Assembly (NCBI RefSeq): GCF_026341825.1
Contig: NZ_JAPENY010000001.1
Span: 1,116,001-1,180,000, forward strand
Direction of reading: 5' to 3'
Origin: Streptomyces sp. NBC_00620
GTDB taxonomy: Bacteria > Actinomycetota > Actinomycetes > Streptomycetales > Streptomycetaceae
Length of the DNA stretch: 64,000 nucleotides
Shown here in pieces: positions 24,740-34,208 of the stretch. The notes under the pieces are model-generated. The model did no database searches, was not told the origin of the DNA, and saw only the letters and a program-made list of their open reading frames with translations. The translations under genes and the position numbers were made by a program. How positions within the stretch are numbered: the stretch's first letter is position 1; each line of letters begins with the position of its first letter.

Positions 24740-25051
24740 CTACTTCCCCTTCTTGTCGCTCTTCTTGGCGTCCCGGAGCGCTTGCGCGAGCTCGTGGTCG
24801 ATGTCCTCGTAGGCCTTGGCCGCGTTGTCGGTGTACTTGGCCAGGTTCTCGATGTCCTTCATCAGCTTCTTGCGGTTCTTCTTCCACGTCTCGGAGAAGT
24901 CGTCGAAGACGTCCCGCAGTTTGTCGCTGCCGAGGTCGTCGCCATAGCCGTCGGCGGGGTTGCCGTTCTCCTTGAACTCGCGGTGGATGCGGTAGAGCGA
25001 GTCCGAGCAGTCCTTGATCATGTCGAGGTCGTATCGAGTCTTGTCCGCCAC
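24740..25051 (-). CDS. WXG100-family T7SS substrate-like protein
   Basis: A 103-residue protein starting at GTG 25051. Two long helices flank a DVFDDFSETWKKNRKKLM turn, and the C-terminus has KAYEDIDHELAQALRD, giving a canonical YxxxD export motif (Tyr-Glu-Asp-Ile-Asp). It ends in a lysine-rich tail. The stop is 2 bases from the start of the T7SS-signal gene, so the two are coupled. It is likely exported, perhaps as a dimer with its upstream neighbour. Confidence 0.82.
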   Translation of the reverse strand: MADKTRYDLDMIKDCSDSLYRIHREFKENGNPADGYGDDLGSDKLRDVFDDFSETWKKNRKKLMKDIENLAKYTDNAAKAYEDIDHELAQALRDAKKSDKKGK

Positions 25052-25168
25052 GGTCGGGCTTCCTGTCCAACGGTCGAGTGAGGCTACTTCACACCAGGCA
25101 GCGAAACAGCGGGTGCGACAGGACGCCGATCACGCCCTGTCGCACCCGAGTCGGCCCGCGATCCCGGG

Positions 25169-25474
25169 TCAGCCCTTGGCGCTGCGCGCCAGCTGGTCGT
25201 CCAGGTCCTCGTAGGCCTGCTTGGCCGAGGTCAGGAACTTGGACATGCCCTCAAGTCCCTCCATGGCCTTCTTCGCACCCTTGGTGAAGTCCTTGAAGGA
25301 CTCCTCGAAAGCCGACGAACCCTTCTGGGTCGTGTAGCCGCCGTTGTCCACGAGCGTCTTGATGCGGTCGTCGATGGTGTCGAGTTCCGTGTGCAGACGG
25401 TCCATGTCCTTCAGAAGCTTGCCGGCCTCCTTCTCCATCTCGGCATATGTGAGATCTGCATCCTTCTTGCCCAT
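25169..25474 (-). CDS. WXG100-family T7SS substrate-like protein (EsxA-like)
   Basis: A 101-residue protein with GGGAGGGAG before ATG 25474. It is helical, with GYTTQKGSSAFEESFKDFTKGAKKAM at the turn (no Trp at the classic WxG spot) and a C-terminal AYEDLDDQLARSA that carries YxxxD (Tyr-Glu-Asp-Leu-Asp). It is the first gene of cassette B, divergent from the EssC-type ATPase across 255 bases. It most resembles EsxA-type proteins. Confidence 0.82.
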   Translation of the reverse strand: MGKKDADLTYAEMEKEAGKLLKDMDRLHTELDTIDDRIKTLVDNGGYTTQKGSSAFEESFKDFTKGAKKAMEGLEGMSKFLTSAKQAYEDLDDQLARSAKG

Positions 25475-25729
25475 GACGGCTCCCTCCCGTTCAGATCGCC
25501 GCAGGGCCTACCCCCGTGGCTGCGTTGTGCGGATCGCTCGGGCATCCGCCGACCTGTCCGCATGAGCAAAGATCCTACGGGTGGGGCTGTTGGGGTCACA
25601 TGGCTGTTCCGTAACAGGATCGTGAGCGGGCGCACATCCCGTTGCTACGGGGAAGGAAGGGGCGGCTAAGGTCGCTTCAACTGTGTTCAGCGTTCCGGGG
25701 GCGGCCTCTGCCCAGCGAGGAGGACGAAC

Positions 25730-28700
25730 GTGCGCCTGAGTCTGACCGTCGTCGACCCCATCGGCGGTGCGAGTGCCGATGTGGTGCTTGATGCCGATCC
25801 CGAGTCGTCCGTCGGCGACATCACCCGGGAGCTGGCGCGACATGTCGGTCTGGGCGACAGTGCGCAGATCATCCCCATTGGAGCCCAACGCGGCCCCGGC
25901 GGCGGGATAGCGCAGGCGTACGTCGACGGATACGCCCTGGACCCGAGCGCGACCGTCGTCGGGTCGCCGCTGCGGGAGGGCGCCGTCGTCAGCCTCCACG
26001 ATCCGGCCGGCTGCCTGCTCGGGGAGCCGACCGGAGTGGTGGAGCTGCGGGTGGCCGGCGGTCCGGCGGCCGGTGCGGTGCACCGGCTCGGAGTCGGGCG
26101 GTACGACATCGGCAGCGGCTCGGCCGCGCCCCTCCGTGTCGACGATCCCGAACTGGCCGCGCGTGCGGCCACGTTGTCGATCGCAATCGACGGAACCTGC
26201 CAGATCGCCGTGCACGGCGACAAGAAGGACAAGGGAGACAAGCAGGGCGTCCGCCTCGACGGTGAGGAACTCGACGGCGACTCCTGGCCCCTCGGCTCCC
26301 AGCTCGCCCTCGGCAACACCCTGCTGGAAATCGTCGGTTACACGCCGCCGAACGCGGCCCTGAAGTGGTCGGACGACGGATCCGGCCTCGACTACAACCG
26401 GCCCCCTCGGCTGCGTCCGGCCGAGCGCCAGACCCACTTTCGGCTGCCCTCGCCGCCCGGAGACTTCGAAGCCCGGCCGCTGCCCTGGCTGATGGCACTG
26501 TTCCCGCTGGTCGGCGCCGTGGTCGCGGCCATGATCTTCCAGCGCTGGTACTACCTGATCATGGCCGGGCTGAGCCCGATCATGCTCTTCGGCAACTACT
26601 TCATGGACAAGAAGCACGGCCGGAAGTCACATGCCAAGCAGCTGAAGGAGTACAAGGAGCACAAGGAGCGGATCGAGAAGGACGCCCAGGACGCGCTGCG
26701 CACCGAGCGACTGGACCGGCGGAACGCCATCCCCGACCCCGCCGCCGTACTCAACTTCGGGACCGGCCCCCGTACCCGGCTGTGGGAGCGGCGGCGCACC
26801 GATGCGGACCACCTGGTGATGCGGGTCGGTACCGGCCGGGTCCCGTCCGTGGTCGTGCTCGACGACCCGGAGCAGGACGACCACAAGCGCCAGGTCACCT
26901 GGGACATCGAGGACGCGCCGGTGGCGCTGCCGCTCAAGGATCTCGGTGTCATCGGCATCGCCGGGCCCGGCGACTCGGCCCATGCGCTGGGCCGTTGGGC
27001 CGTCGCCCAGGCCGCGGTCCTGCACAGCCCCATGGACGTCCAGTTCTACGTGCTGACCGAGAACGAGGCGCACACCCGCTGGGACTGGACGCGCTGGCTG
27101 CCGCACGCGCGTCCGTCGGGCGGTCAGGACGCCAACGTGCTGATCGGCACGGACTCCGAGACCGTGGGCGCCCGGGTCGGTGAACTCACGCAGCTCCTCG
27201 ACGCGCGCCAGAAGGCCGTGAAGGAGGCCGGAGGCTCCGGTGCCGGCCTCATCGACGCCGACATCGTCGTCGTATGGGACGGATCCCGTCGGCTGCGTTC
27301 GATGCCGGGTGTCGTACGTCTGCTGCGGGAAGGACCGGGCGTCGCCATGTACGCGATCTGCCTGGACGAGGAGGAGCGGTTCCTGCCCGGAGAGTGCCAG
27401 GCCGTGGTCGTCGCCGAACCCAGGCGGACCGAGGAAACCCCTGGCCAGGCCGCCGGCTTCGCGGCCGCGGCGCCGCCCTCCGCGGGCGGGTTCCCGTCCT
27501 TCCACGCCTGGCACCAGACGGCCGAGCAGGACTCCGAGGGCGCGGAGAAGGTGCTCGAACTGAGGCTGCGGGTCGAGCAGAGCGGCCACCGCCGTATGAC
27601 CGACGTACGGCCCGACTTCGTCTCGCCCGCCTGGTGCGCGCGGCTGGCCCGCTCGCTCTCCGCGCTGCGCGACATCAGCGGTGAGACGGAGGACTCGGCG
27701 CTGCCGGGCTCCAGCAGGCTGCTCGACGTACTGCAGCTGGAACCGCCGACGCGGGACGCGATCGCCGCCCGCTGGCGCATGGGCGGGCAGTCGACGATGG
27801 CCGTCGTCGGTGAGTCGTACGACGGTCCCTTCGGCATCGACATCCGGCGGGACGGGCCGCACGGCCTGATCGCCGGCACGACCGGTTCCGGTAAGTCGGA
27901 GCTGCTGCAGACCATCGTGGCGGCGCTCGCCGTCGCCAACACCCCCGAGAACATGACCTTCGTCCTCGTCGACTACAAGGGTGGCTCGGCGTTCAAGGAC
28001 TGTGTGAAGCTCCCGCACACCGTCGGCATGGTGACCGACCTCGACGCCCACCTCGTCGAGCGTGCCCTGGAATCGCTCGGCGCGGAGCTGAAGCGGCGCG
28101 AGCACATCCTCGCCGCCGCCGACGCCAAGGACATCGAGGACTACCAGGACCTGGTACGCAGGGATCCCTCGAACCCGCCGGTCCCCCGACTCCTCATCGT
28201 CATCGACGAGTTCGCCTCGATGGTGCGTGACCTGCCCGACTTCGTCACCGGTCTGGTCAACATCGCCCAGCGAGGCCGTTCGCTCGGCATCCATCTGCTG
28301 CTCGCCACCCAGCGGCCCAGCGGTGTCGTCTCGCCCGAGATCCGGGCCAACACCAACCTGCGGATCGCGCTGCGCGTGACGGACGGCAGCGAGTCCAGCG
28401 ACGTCATCGACTCGCCCGAGGCCGGTCACATCTCCAAGAGCACACCCGGTCGCGCCTATGTGCGTCTGGGACACGCCTCCCTCGTCCCCTTCCAGTCCGG
28501 CCGCGTCGGCGGACGCCGGCCGGGGGCGGCCGACCCGCAGACGCTCGCGCCGTGGGCGGGACCGCTGCAGTGGGAGGACCTCGGACGGGCCGCGCTGGTG
28601 AAGCCGAAGGCCGAGGCGCGCCAGGAAGAGGAGATCACCGACCTCAAGGTCCTGGTGGACGCGGTGCAGGAGGCCAACCAGGCACTGGGGATTCCGGCAC

Positions 28701-30298
28701 AGCACAGCCCGTGGCTGCCCGCTCTGGAGGAGACCCTCCTGCTGGACGCCATTCCGCCGGTCCGCAGCGCGGGTGCGCTGCCCGCCGCCCCGTACGGCGT
28801 CGAGGACCTGCCGGCCGCCCAGGACCGCCGCCCGGTGGCCGTGGACTTCGCCACGTTCGGGCACCTGCTCGTGGGCGGCGCTCCGCGGACCGGCCGCTCG
28901 CAGCTGCTGCGGACGATCGCCGGCTCACTGGCCCGTACGCACTCGGTGGCCGACGTCCACCTGTACGGGATCGACTGCGGCAACGGCGCCCTCAACGCGC
29001 TGACCCGGCTGCCGCACTGCGGAGCGGTCGTCGGACGCAACCAACTGGAGCGGGTCGTCCGGCTCTTCGCCCGGCTGAAGGGTGAACTCACCCGTCGCCA
29101 GGACCTGTTCGCCGACCAGGGATACGCCGACATCGGCGAGCAGCGGACCGCCGCGGGCGAGGACGAACGGCTGCCGCACATCGTGCTGTTGCTCGACCGC
29201 TGGGAGGGCTGGCTGCCCACGCTCGGCGAGTACGACCACGGTGACCTGACCGACCAGCTCATGGCCATGATGCGCGAGGGCGCGAGCGTCGGCATCCACG
29301 TGGTGATCACGGGTGACCGGCAGATCCTGTCCGGGCGGATCGGCTCGCTGACCGAGGACAAATACGGCCTGCGCCTTGCCGACCGCGGCGACTTCTCGAT
29401 GCTGGACATCAACTCCCGCAAGGTTCCCGAGGAGATCCCCCCGGGCCGGGCCTTCAGGAACGAGACGGCGACGGAGACCCAGTTCGCCCTGCTCTCCGAG
29501 GACACGACCGGGCAGGGGCAGGCCGCCGCGCTGATCGCCATCGGCGACGCCGCGGCCGCCCGTGACACGGCCATCCCCCGTTCCCGCCGACCCTTCAAGG
29601 TCGACGTCCTGCCGAGCCGGATCTCCTTCGCGGACGCCTGGGGGATGCGCGACCCGGAGACGAGCACCTCCCCGCTGTGGGCGCTCGTGGGCGTCGGCGG
29701 CGACGAACTCACCGCTTTCGGCCCCGACCTCGCCGAGGGTGTTCCGGCCTTCGTGATCGGCGGCCCGGCCAAGTCCGGTCGCAGCACGGTGCTGTTGAAC
29801 TTCGCGCGCTCCTACCTCGCACAGGGAGTACGCCTGGTCGTCGCCGCGCCGCGCCAGTCGCCCCTGCGCGAACTGGAGGGCCAGGAAGGCGTCCTGAAGG
29901 TCTTCACGGGCCGCGACATCGAGGACGACGACCTCGAGGAGGCCATCGCCTCGGCGACACCGGAGCAGCCCATCGCCGTTCTGGTCGACGACGCCGAAGT
30001 ACTGGACGACTGCGACGCCGAGGACATCTTCAAAAAGATCCTCCAAAGCGGCGTCGAGGACGGGATCGCCCTCGTCATCGCCGGCGACGAGGAAGAGATC
30101 TGCGACGGCTTCTCCGGCTGGCAGGTCGACGCCAAGAAGGCCCGCCGCGGAATCCTGCTCTCCCCACAGGATTCCTCCGCAGGCGACCTGATCGGCATCC
30201 GCACGACCCGCAGCATGGTCGGCGGCCCCATCGCCCCCGGCAAGGGAATGCTGCACCTCGGCACCGGGGAACACATCACGGTCACCACGCCGATGTGA
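25730..30298 (+). CDS. EssC/EccC-type T7SS ATPase with FHA-like N-terminus
   Basis: A 1522-residue protein; GTG 25730 has GAGGAGGAC upstream. Residues 1-95 look ubiquitin-like (LSLTVVDPIGGASADVVLDADP) and 95-205 FHA-like (HRLGVGRYDIGSGSAAPLRVDDPELAARAATLSI, then LDGEELDGDSWPLGSQLALG). Two hydrophobic segments lie at about 247-290. Three FtsK/SpoIIIE domains follow: the first has an intact Walker A (GTTGSGKSELLQ, about 716) and Walker B (LLIVIDEFA, about 821); the second and third have Arg for Lys (GAPRTGRSQ at about 1047, GPAKSGRST at about 1343). Length and order fit firmicute-type EssC. It should energise export of the WXG100 and T7SS-signal proteins. No EccB, EccD, EccE or mycosin is in the window. 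Confidence 0.92.
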   Translation: MRLSLTVVDPIGGASADVVLDADPESSVGDITRELARHVGLGDSAQIIPIGAQRGPGGGIAQAYVDGYALDPSATVVGSPLREGAVVSLHDPAGCLLGEPTGVVELRVAGGPAAGAVHRLGVGRYDIGSGSAAPLRVDDPELAARAATLSIAIDGTCQIAVHGDKKDKGDKQGVRLDGEELDGDSWPLGSQLALGNTLLEIVGYTPPNAALKWSDDGSGLDYNRPPRLRPAERQTHFRLPSPPGDFEARPLPWLMALFPLVGAVVAAMIFQRWYYLIMAGLSPIMLFGNYFMDKKHGRKSHAKQLKEYKEHKERIEKDAQDALRTERLDRRNAIPDPAAVLNFGTGPRTRLWERRRTDADHLVMRVGTGRVPSVVVLDDPEQDDHKRQVTWDIEDAPVALPLKDLGVIGIAGPGDSAHALGRWAVAQAAVLHSPMDVQFYVLTENEAHTRWDWTRWLPHARPSGGQDANVLIGTDSETVGARVGELTQLLDARQKAVKEAGGSGAGLIDADIVVVWDGSRRLRSMPGVVRLLREGPGVAMYAICLDEEERFLPGECQAVVVAEPRRTEETPGQAAGFAAAAPPSAGGFPSFHAWHQTAEQDSEGAEKVLELRLRVEQSGHRRMTDVRPDFVSPAWCARLARSLSALRDISGETEDSALPGSSRLLDVLQLEPPTRDAIAARWRMGGQSTMAVVGESYDGPFGIDIRRDGPHGLIAGTTGSGKSELLQTIVAALAVANTPENMTFVLVDYKGGSAFKDCVKLPHTVGMVTDLDAHLVERALESLGAELKRREHILAAADAKDIEDYQDLVRRDPSNPPVPRLLIVIDEFASMVRDLPDFVTGLVNIAQRGRSLGIHLLLATQRPSGVVSPEIRANTNLRIALRVTDGSESSDVIDSPEAGHISKSTPGRAYVRLGHASLVPFQSGRVGGRRPGAADPQTLAPWAGPLQWEDLGRAALVKPKAEARQEEEITDLKVLVDAVQEANQALGIPAQHSPWLPALEETLLLDAIPPVRSAGALPAAPYGVEDLPAAQDRRPVAVDFATFGHLLVGGAPRTGRSQLLRTIAGSLARTHSVADVHLYGIDCGNGALNALTRLPHCGAVVGRNQLERVVRLFARLKGELTRRQDLFADQGYADIGEQRTAAGEDERLPHIVLLLDRWEGWLPTLGEYDHGDLTDQLMAMMREGASVGIHVVITGDRQILSGRIGSLTEDKYGLRLADRGDFSMLDINSRKVPEEIPPGRAFRNETATETQFALLSEDTTGQGQAAALIAIGDAAAARDTAIPRSRRPFKVDVLPSRISFADAWGMRDPETSTSPLWALVGVGGDELTAFGPDLAEGVPAFVIGGPAKSGRSTVLLNFARSYLAQGVRLVVAAPRQSPLRELEGQEGVLKVFTGRDIEDDDLEEAIASATPEQPIAVLVDDAEVLDDCDAEDIFKKILQSGVEDGIALVIAGDEEEICDGFSGWQVDAKKARRGILLSPQDSSAGDLIGIRTTRSMVGGPIAPGKGMLHLGTGEHITVTTPM

Positions 30299-30320
30299 CG
30301 GTCGCCGTCCGACAGCGGGA

Positions 30321-30350
30321 CGGCGGCCCGGTCAGAGTGACGGGCCGCCG
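30321..30350. terminator. Bidirectional hairpin terminator between the T7SS ATPase and the kinase
   Basis: A 13-base inverted repeat (CGGCGGCCCGGTCA / TGACGGGCCGCCG, one bulged G) around a 3-base loop lies between two convergent genes. Its position and strength fit a shared factor-independent-like terminator, although no T-run follows. Confidence 0.7.
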
Positions 30351-30362
30351 GAGAACCGTCCG

Positions 30363-31985
30363 CTACCCGACCTTCGACATCCGAGCCACCGGATCCCCCG
30401 CCTCCGCGTTGTCCGTCTCGTACTTGAGGTCGTCGCCGACGGGGGTGAGGCGTACCTCGTGTTCGCCTGTTGTGCATACGTCGCGGTTGGACTCGTCGGC
30501 GATGCTTGTGGCGATGAGTTGTTTGGACGTCACCTGTTTCAGGATGAGTACGTCGTCGCAGATGCCGCCGATCTGGTCGGTCTGGCGGAAGGTGCCCAAC
30601 TCCTTGCCCACGGCGGCCTGGTGGACGGTGACGCGGATGGTGCCCATGGGGAGGGTGCCGCTGAGTGCCAGGCCGGGGCCCTCCCAGGTGCCCAGGTAGG
30701 AGGCGGGGATGGACTGTTCCCCGGTGGCCGACGCGCTCGGTGTCGCGTAGGCGGAGTCCGCTGCCGAAGTGTCGCCCGAGTCGGTCGACTTGTCCCCGCC
30801 CGGCATCAGGTCGAACAGGAACGCCGAGCCCACCGTCACCGCCGCCAGCGCCCCCGCGACAGCCAGGGCGACCGTGCAACTGAGCCTGCGGCCACGGCCG
30901 TTCACCCCGGCCGCGGAGGTGGCGGCAACGCTGACGGAGAGCTTGCCGGGGCGGTCGGCAGGGGGCGGCGGCGCATCGCGTGGCTCGGGCACATAGGTAG
31001 GTGTGGGCGTCATGACCGGCGGCGGGCCGAACTCCCCGCCCACGGAAGGGTTGCTGAACTCCACCGGCCCCGAAGGCAGCCCGGCCTCCAGGTTCAGCAA
31101 CCGCACCGCGCTGCGGCTGACCTGCTCCACCATCGGCCCCGGCAGCCATCCCGCCGCGACCAGCCGGGCCGCTCCCTCCGGGGCGAGGCGCCGGGCCACG
31201 TCACCCGGAGCCGGCCGCTCGCCCGGATCTTTCGCCAGGCACTCAGCGACCAGTTGCCGCAACTCGCCCTCCAGCGTGCCGAGTCGGGGTTCCTCGTGCA
31301 CCACCTTGTAGAGGAGGGAGGCGGAGGAGTCGCCGGGGAACGGCGGCTCACCGGTCGCCGCGTACACCAGCAGCGCGCCCAGCGAGAAGATGTCCGCGGG
31401 GCCCGCGACCGTCTTGCCGAGGATCTGTTCGGGCGACATGTAACCGGGGGAACCGACCGAGACGCCCGTCGAGGTCAGTGACGCCGTGCCGTCCGTGGCG
31501 CGCGCGATGCCGAAGTCGATGAGCAGGGGGCCGTCGAGGGTGAGCAGGACGTTGGATGGCTTGACGTCGCGGTGGACGAGGCCCAGCGCGTGGACCGCCG
31601 AGAGCGCTTCGGCGAGGCCGGCGCCCAGGACTCGTACGGAATGGGCCGGAAGCGCGCCGGCGTCCGCGACGGCGGCCGCCAGCGAGGGACCGGCCGCGTA
31701 CCCCGTCGCGACCCACGGCACCGGCGCCTCCGGGTCCGCGTCCAGGACCGGGGCCGTCCACGCGCCGCCCACCCGCCGCGCGGCCTCGACCTCGCGGCGG
31801 AAACGGGCCCGGAACTCCTCGTCGAGCGCGAAGTGCGGGTGCACGATCTTGACCGCGACCGTACGTCCGCCCGTGCTTCGGCCCAGATACACGCGCCCCA
31901 TGCCGCCGGAGCCCAGCCGGCCGAGCAGCCGGTAGGGCCCCACGACCGTGGGTTCGTCAACTCCCAGCGGCTGCATGGCGCTCAC
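30363..31985 (-). CDS. Membrane-anchored Ser/Thr protein kinase
   Basis: A 540-residue protein starting at GTG 31985 with GGGAGGG upstream. The N-terminal kinase domain has the glycine loop GSGGMG (25-30), Lys46 in VAVKI, HRDVKPSN (138-145), DFG (157-159) and the GSPGYMSPEQ activation segment. A Pro-rich juxtamembrane linker leads to one hydrophobic helix (about 370-398) and an extracellular domain of about 140 residues (SIPASYLGTWEGPGL, GGICDDVLIL, VCTTGEHEV) with two cysteines. It is convergent with the FHA-bearing T7SS ATPase; FHA domains read phosphothreonine, so a link is plausible but not shown. Confidence 0.92.
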   Translation of the reverse strand: MSAMQPLGVDEPTVVGPYRLLGRLGSGGMGRVYLGRSTGGRTVAVKIVHPHFALDEEFRARFRREVEAARRVGGAWTAPVLDADPEAPVPWVATGYAAGPSLAAAVADAGALPAHSVRVLGAGLAEALSAVHALGLVHRDVKPSNVLLTLDGPLLIDFGIARATDGTASLTSTGVSVGSPGYMSPEQILGKTVAGPADIFSLGALLVYAATGEPPFPGDSSASLLYKVVHEEPRLGTLEGELRQLVAECLAKDPGERPAPGDVARRLAPEGAARLVAAGWLPGPMVEQVSRSAVRLLNLEAGLPSGPVEFSNPSVGGEFGPPPVMTPTPTYVPEPRDAPPPPADRPGKLSVSVAATSAAGVNGRGRRLSCTVALAVAGALAAVTVGSAFLFDLMPGGDKSTDSGDTSAADSAYATPSASATGEQSIPASYLGTWEGPGLALSGTLPMGTIRVTVHQAAVGKELGTFRQTDQIGGICDDVLILKQVTSKQLIATSIADESNRDVCTTGEHEVRLTPVGDDLKYETDNAEAGDPVARMSKVG

Positions 31986-32056
31986 AGCTCAACCCTCCCC
32001 CGTACGTACCGCACGCACTGCTCAGCAGAGTAGTGCCGTACGAGGCGTCCCGGGCC

Positions 32057-32914
<858 letters not shown>

Positions 32915-32944
32915 CTAGCCCCAGTGGGGTACGGTGCAGGCTTC

Positions 32945-32978
32945 GGGTCCCCGAGTGGTTTCGAAACCACCCGGACCC
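32945..32978. repeat. Strong hairpin upstream of mqnA
   Basis: A perfect 16-base palindrome GTGGTTTCGAAACCAC (32955-32970) is flanked by GGGTCC and GGACCC arms that can pair around a short internal loop. It lies 40 bases upstream of the mqnA start, where a terminator would be out of place for mqnA; it could be an operator or an RNA leader structure. Confidence 0.55.
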
Positions 32979-33187
32979 CTCGTGTCAACCCCCGTGACAG
33001 ACACTGATCCACTACGACGTCAACCCAGACGCCTTGCTGGTCAAACCTCCGGGTGACGTGATCTTGCCCTCTATTGCTTTCAGCTGCCCGGGTGGCTAAG
33101 CTCGCCCGCAAGTTGCAGTTTGGTTTCCCTTGCAGTACAGAGCCTGCGGAGCATGTGACCGCGGGCTCTCGTCGTTTTCAGATGAAT

Positions 33188-33215
33188 GCAGTTGTTTACA
33201 CGCAGTTGTTTACAC
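33188..33215. repeat. 14-base perfect tandem repeat in the cspA leader
   Basis: GCAGTTGTTTACAC occurs twice back to back, ending 47 bases before the cspA start codon. It is A/T-rich for this genome. It may be part of the cspA promoter or its mRNA leader. Confidence 0.6.
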
Positions 33216-33262
33216 CTTGCAGGTTCTGGAGCAGGGCAACCCTTTGGGCCCAAGGAGGGCTT

Positions 33263-33466
33263 ATGGCTACCGGAACCGTGAAGTGGTTCAACGCCGAAAA
33301 GGGCTTTGGTTTCATCGCCCAGGAAGGCGGAGGACCGGACGTCTTCGTCCACTACTCTGCGATCAACGCCAACGGTTTCCGTTCACTCGAGGAGAACCAG
33401 TCGGTCTCCTTCGACGTGACGCAGGGTCCGAAGGGCCCGCAGGCGGAGAACGTAACCCCGCTCTAA
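33263..33466 (+). CDS. cspA: Cold-shock protein (CspA family)
   Basis: A 67-residue protein with AAGGAGGG before ATG 33263. It has both RNA-binding motifs, KGFGFI (RNP1) and DVFVHY (RNP2), within [20 protein letters not shown] and ends QAENVTPL, the standard actinobacterial CspA. It acts as a single-stranded nucleic-acid chaperone in the cytoplasm. A strong terminator follows at 33520. Confidence 0.96.
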   Translation: MATGTVKWFNAEKGFGFIAQEGGGPDVFVHYSAINANGFRSLEENQSVSFDVTQGPKGPQAENVTPL

Positions 33467-33519
33467 GCCTGCGGCTCCATGAGCCCAGTGCTTTGAACAG
33501 GATCGATAGCAGTACCCAA

Positions 33520-33550
33520 GGAGCCCCGCGCCGGCCTGGCGTGGGGCTCC
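33520..33550 (+). terminator. Terminator after cspA
   Basis: A 13-base-pair stem (GGAGCCCCGCGCC / GGCGTGGGGCTCC, one G-U pair) with a GGCCT loop is followed by TGCCTTTAC. It lies 54 bases past cspA and just before the converging regulator gene, so it may act for both. Confidence 0.75.
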
Positions 33551-33571
33551 TGCCTTTACCCGCATGTGCAC

Positions 33572-34141
33572 CTAGATGTGCTGCATGACCAGTACGAACG
33601 TCGTCCCCGGCGCCAGCGCCTCGTACACGTGCGGCACATCTCCGCGGTACGACACGTAGTCGCCGGGCCCGAGCTCCACCGTCTCGCCCCGCGGGCCCGC
33701 CGCCAGCCGCCCGGTGCTGACGATCAGTTGCTCCACCGTCCCCGGGATGTGCGGGTCCGACTCCCGGGCGGCGCCCGGCTCCACGCGCACGTGGTAGATG
33801 TCGCGCCGCGCTCCCGGCGGGCTCGCCGACAGCAGGGTGGCCGCGTACGCCGCCTGCTCGGAGTGGACGGTCGGCCCCTCGCCCGCGCGGATCACCTGGA
33901 CGGCCGGGGCGGGCGGCTCCACCAGCGCGCTGAACGGTACGCCGAGCGCCACCCCCAGCGCCCACAGCGTCTCCACGCTCGGATTGCCGCTCGCCGCCTC
34001 CAGCTGGGAGAGCGTGGACTTCGCGATGCCGGCGCGCTTGGCCAGCTCGGAGAGGGAGAGCCCGGCGCGGGTGCGCTTGCGCCGCAGGGAGGCGGCGATC
34101 CAGTCGAGCGGGAGGCGGGACGGGGGGCCGTCGTCGGTCAT
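33572..34141 (-). CDS. XRE-cupin transcriptional regulator of the azlCD operon
   Basis: A 189-residue protein; ATG 34141 has GGAG nine bases upstream. An N-terminal XRE helix-turn-helix (ASLRRKRTRAGLSLSELAKRAGIAKSTLSQLEAASGNPSVETLWAL, about residues 16-62) is joined to a C-terminal cupin (GTVEQLIVSTGRLAAGPRG, ELGPGDYVSYRGDVPHVYEAL). Such fusions sense small ligands through the cupin. It is divergent from azlC, with nested inverted repeats at 34169-34208, and is probably the local repressor. Confidence 0.87.
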   Translation of the reverse strand: MTDDGPPSRLPLDWIAASLRRKRTRAGLSLSELAKRAGIAKSTLSQLEAASGNPSVETLWALGVALGVPFSALVEPPAPAVQVIRAGEGPTVHSEQAAYAATLLSASPPGARRDIYHVRVEPGAARESDPHIPGTVEQLIVSTGRLAAGPRGETVELGPGDYVSYRGDVPHVYEALAPGTTFVLVMQHI

Positions 34142-34168
34142 ATGTCGTTCGCTCCGTCGGTACGATCG

Positions 34169-34208
34169 TTCTACTTGACGAACAGCAGGGTCACTGTTCA
34201 TTGTAGAA
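34169..34208. promoter_or_regulatory. Nested inverted repeats overlapping the azlC promoter
   Basis: TTCTAC-(5)-GAACAG-(8)-CTGTTC-(3)-GTAGAA: an outer pair TTCTAC/GTAGAA and an inner pair GAACAG/CTGTTC share one centre. TTGACG (34175-34180) could be the azlC -35 box. The structure ends 3 bases before the azlC ATG, leaving no room for a Shine-Dalgarno site, so azlC mRNA is probably leaderless. Confidence 0.6.

Noticed and set aside
26627..28864. A 745-codon open frame on the minus strand opposite the T7SS ATPase
   Set aside because: It mirrors the third-position G/C bias of the real gene, shows no domain motif and conflicts with a clear FtsK/SpoIIIE gene. The same applies to long antisense frames at 5273-6745, 8350-9624, 11454-12938, 28925-30274 and 35312-37261.
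32941..33010. Possible tRNA around the hairpin upstream of mqnA
   Set aside because: No cloverleaf with anticodon, D and T arms can be drawn; only a single long hairpin is present.
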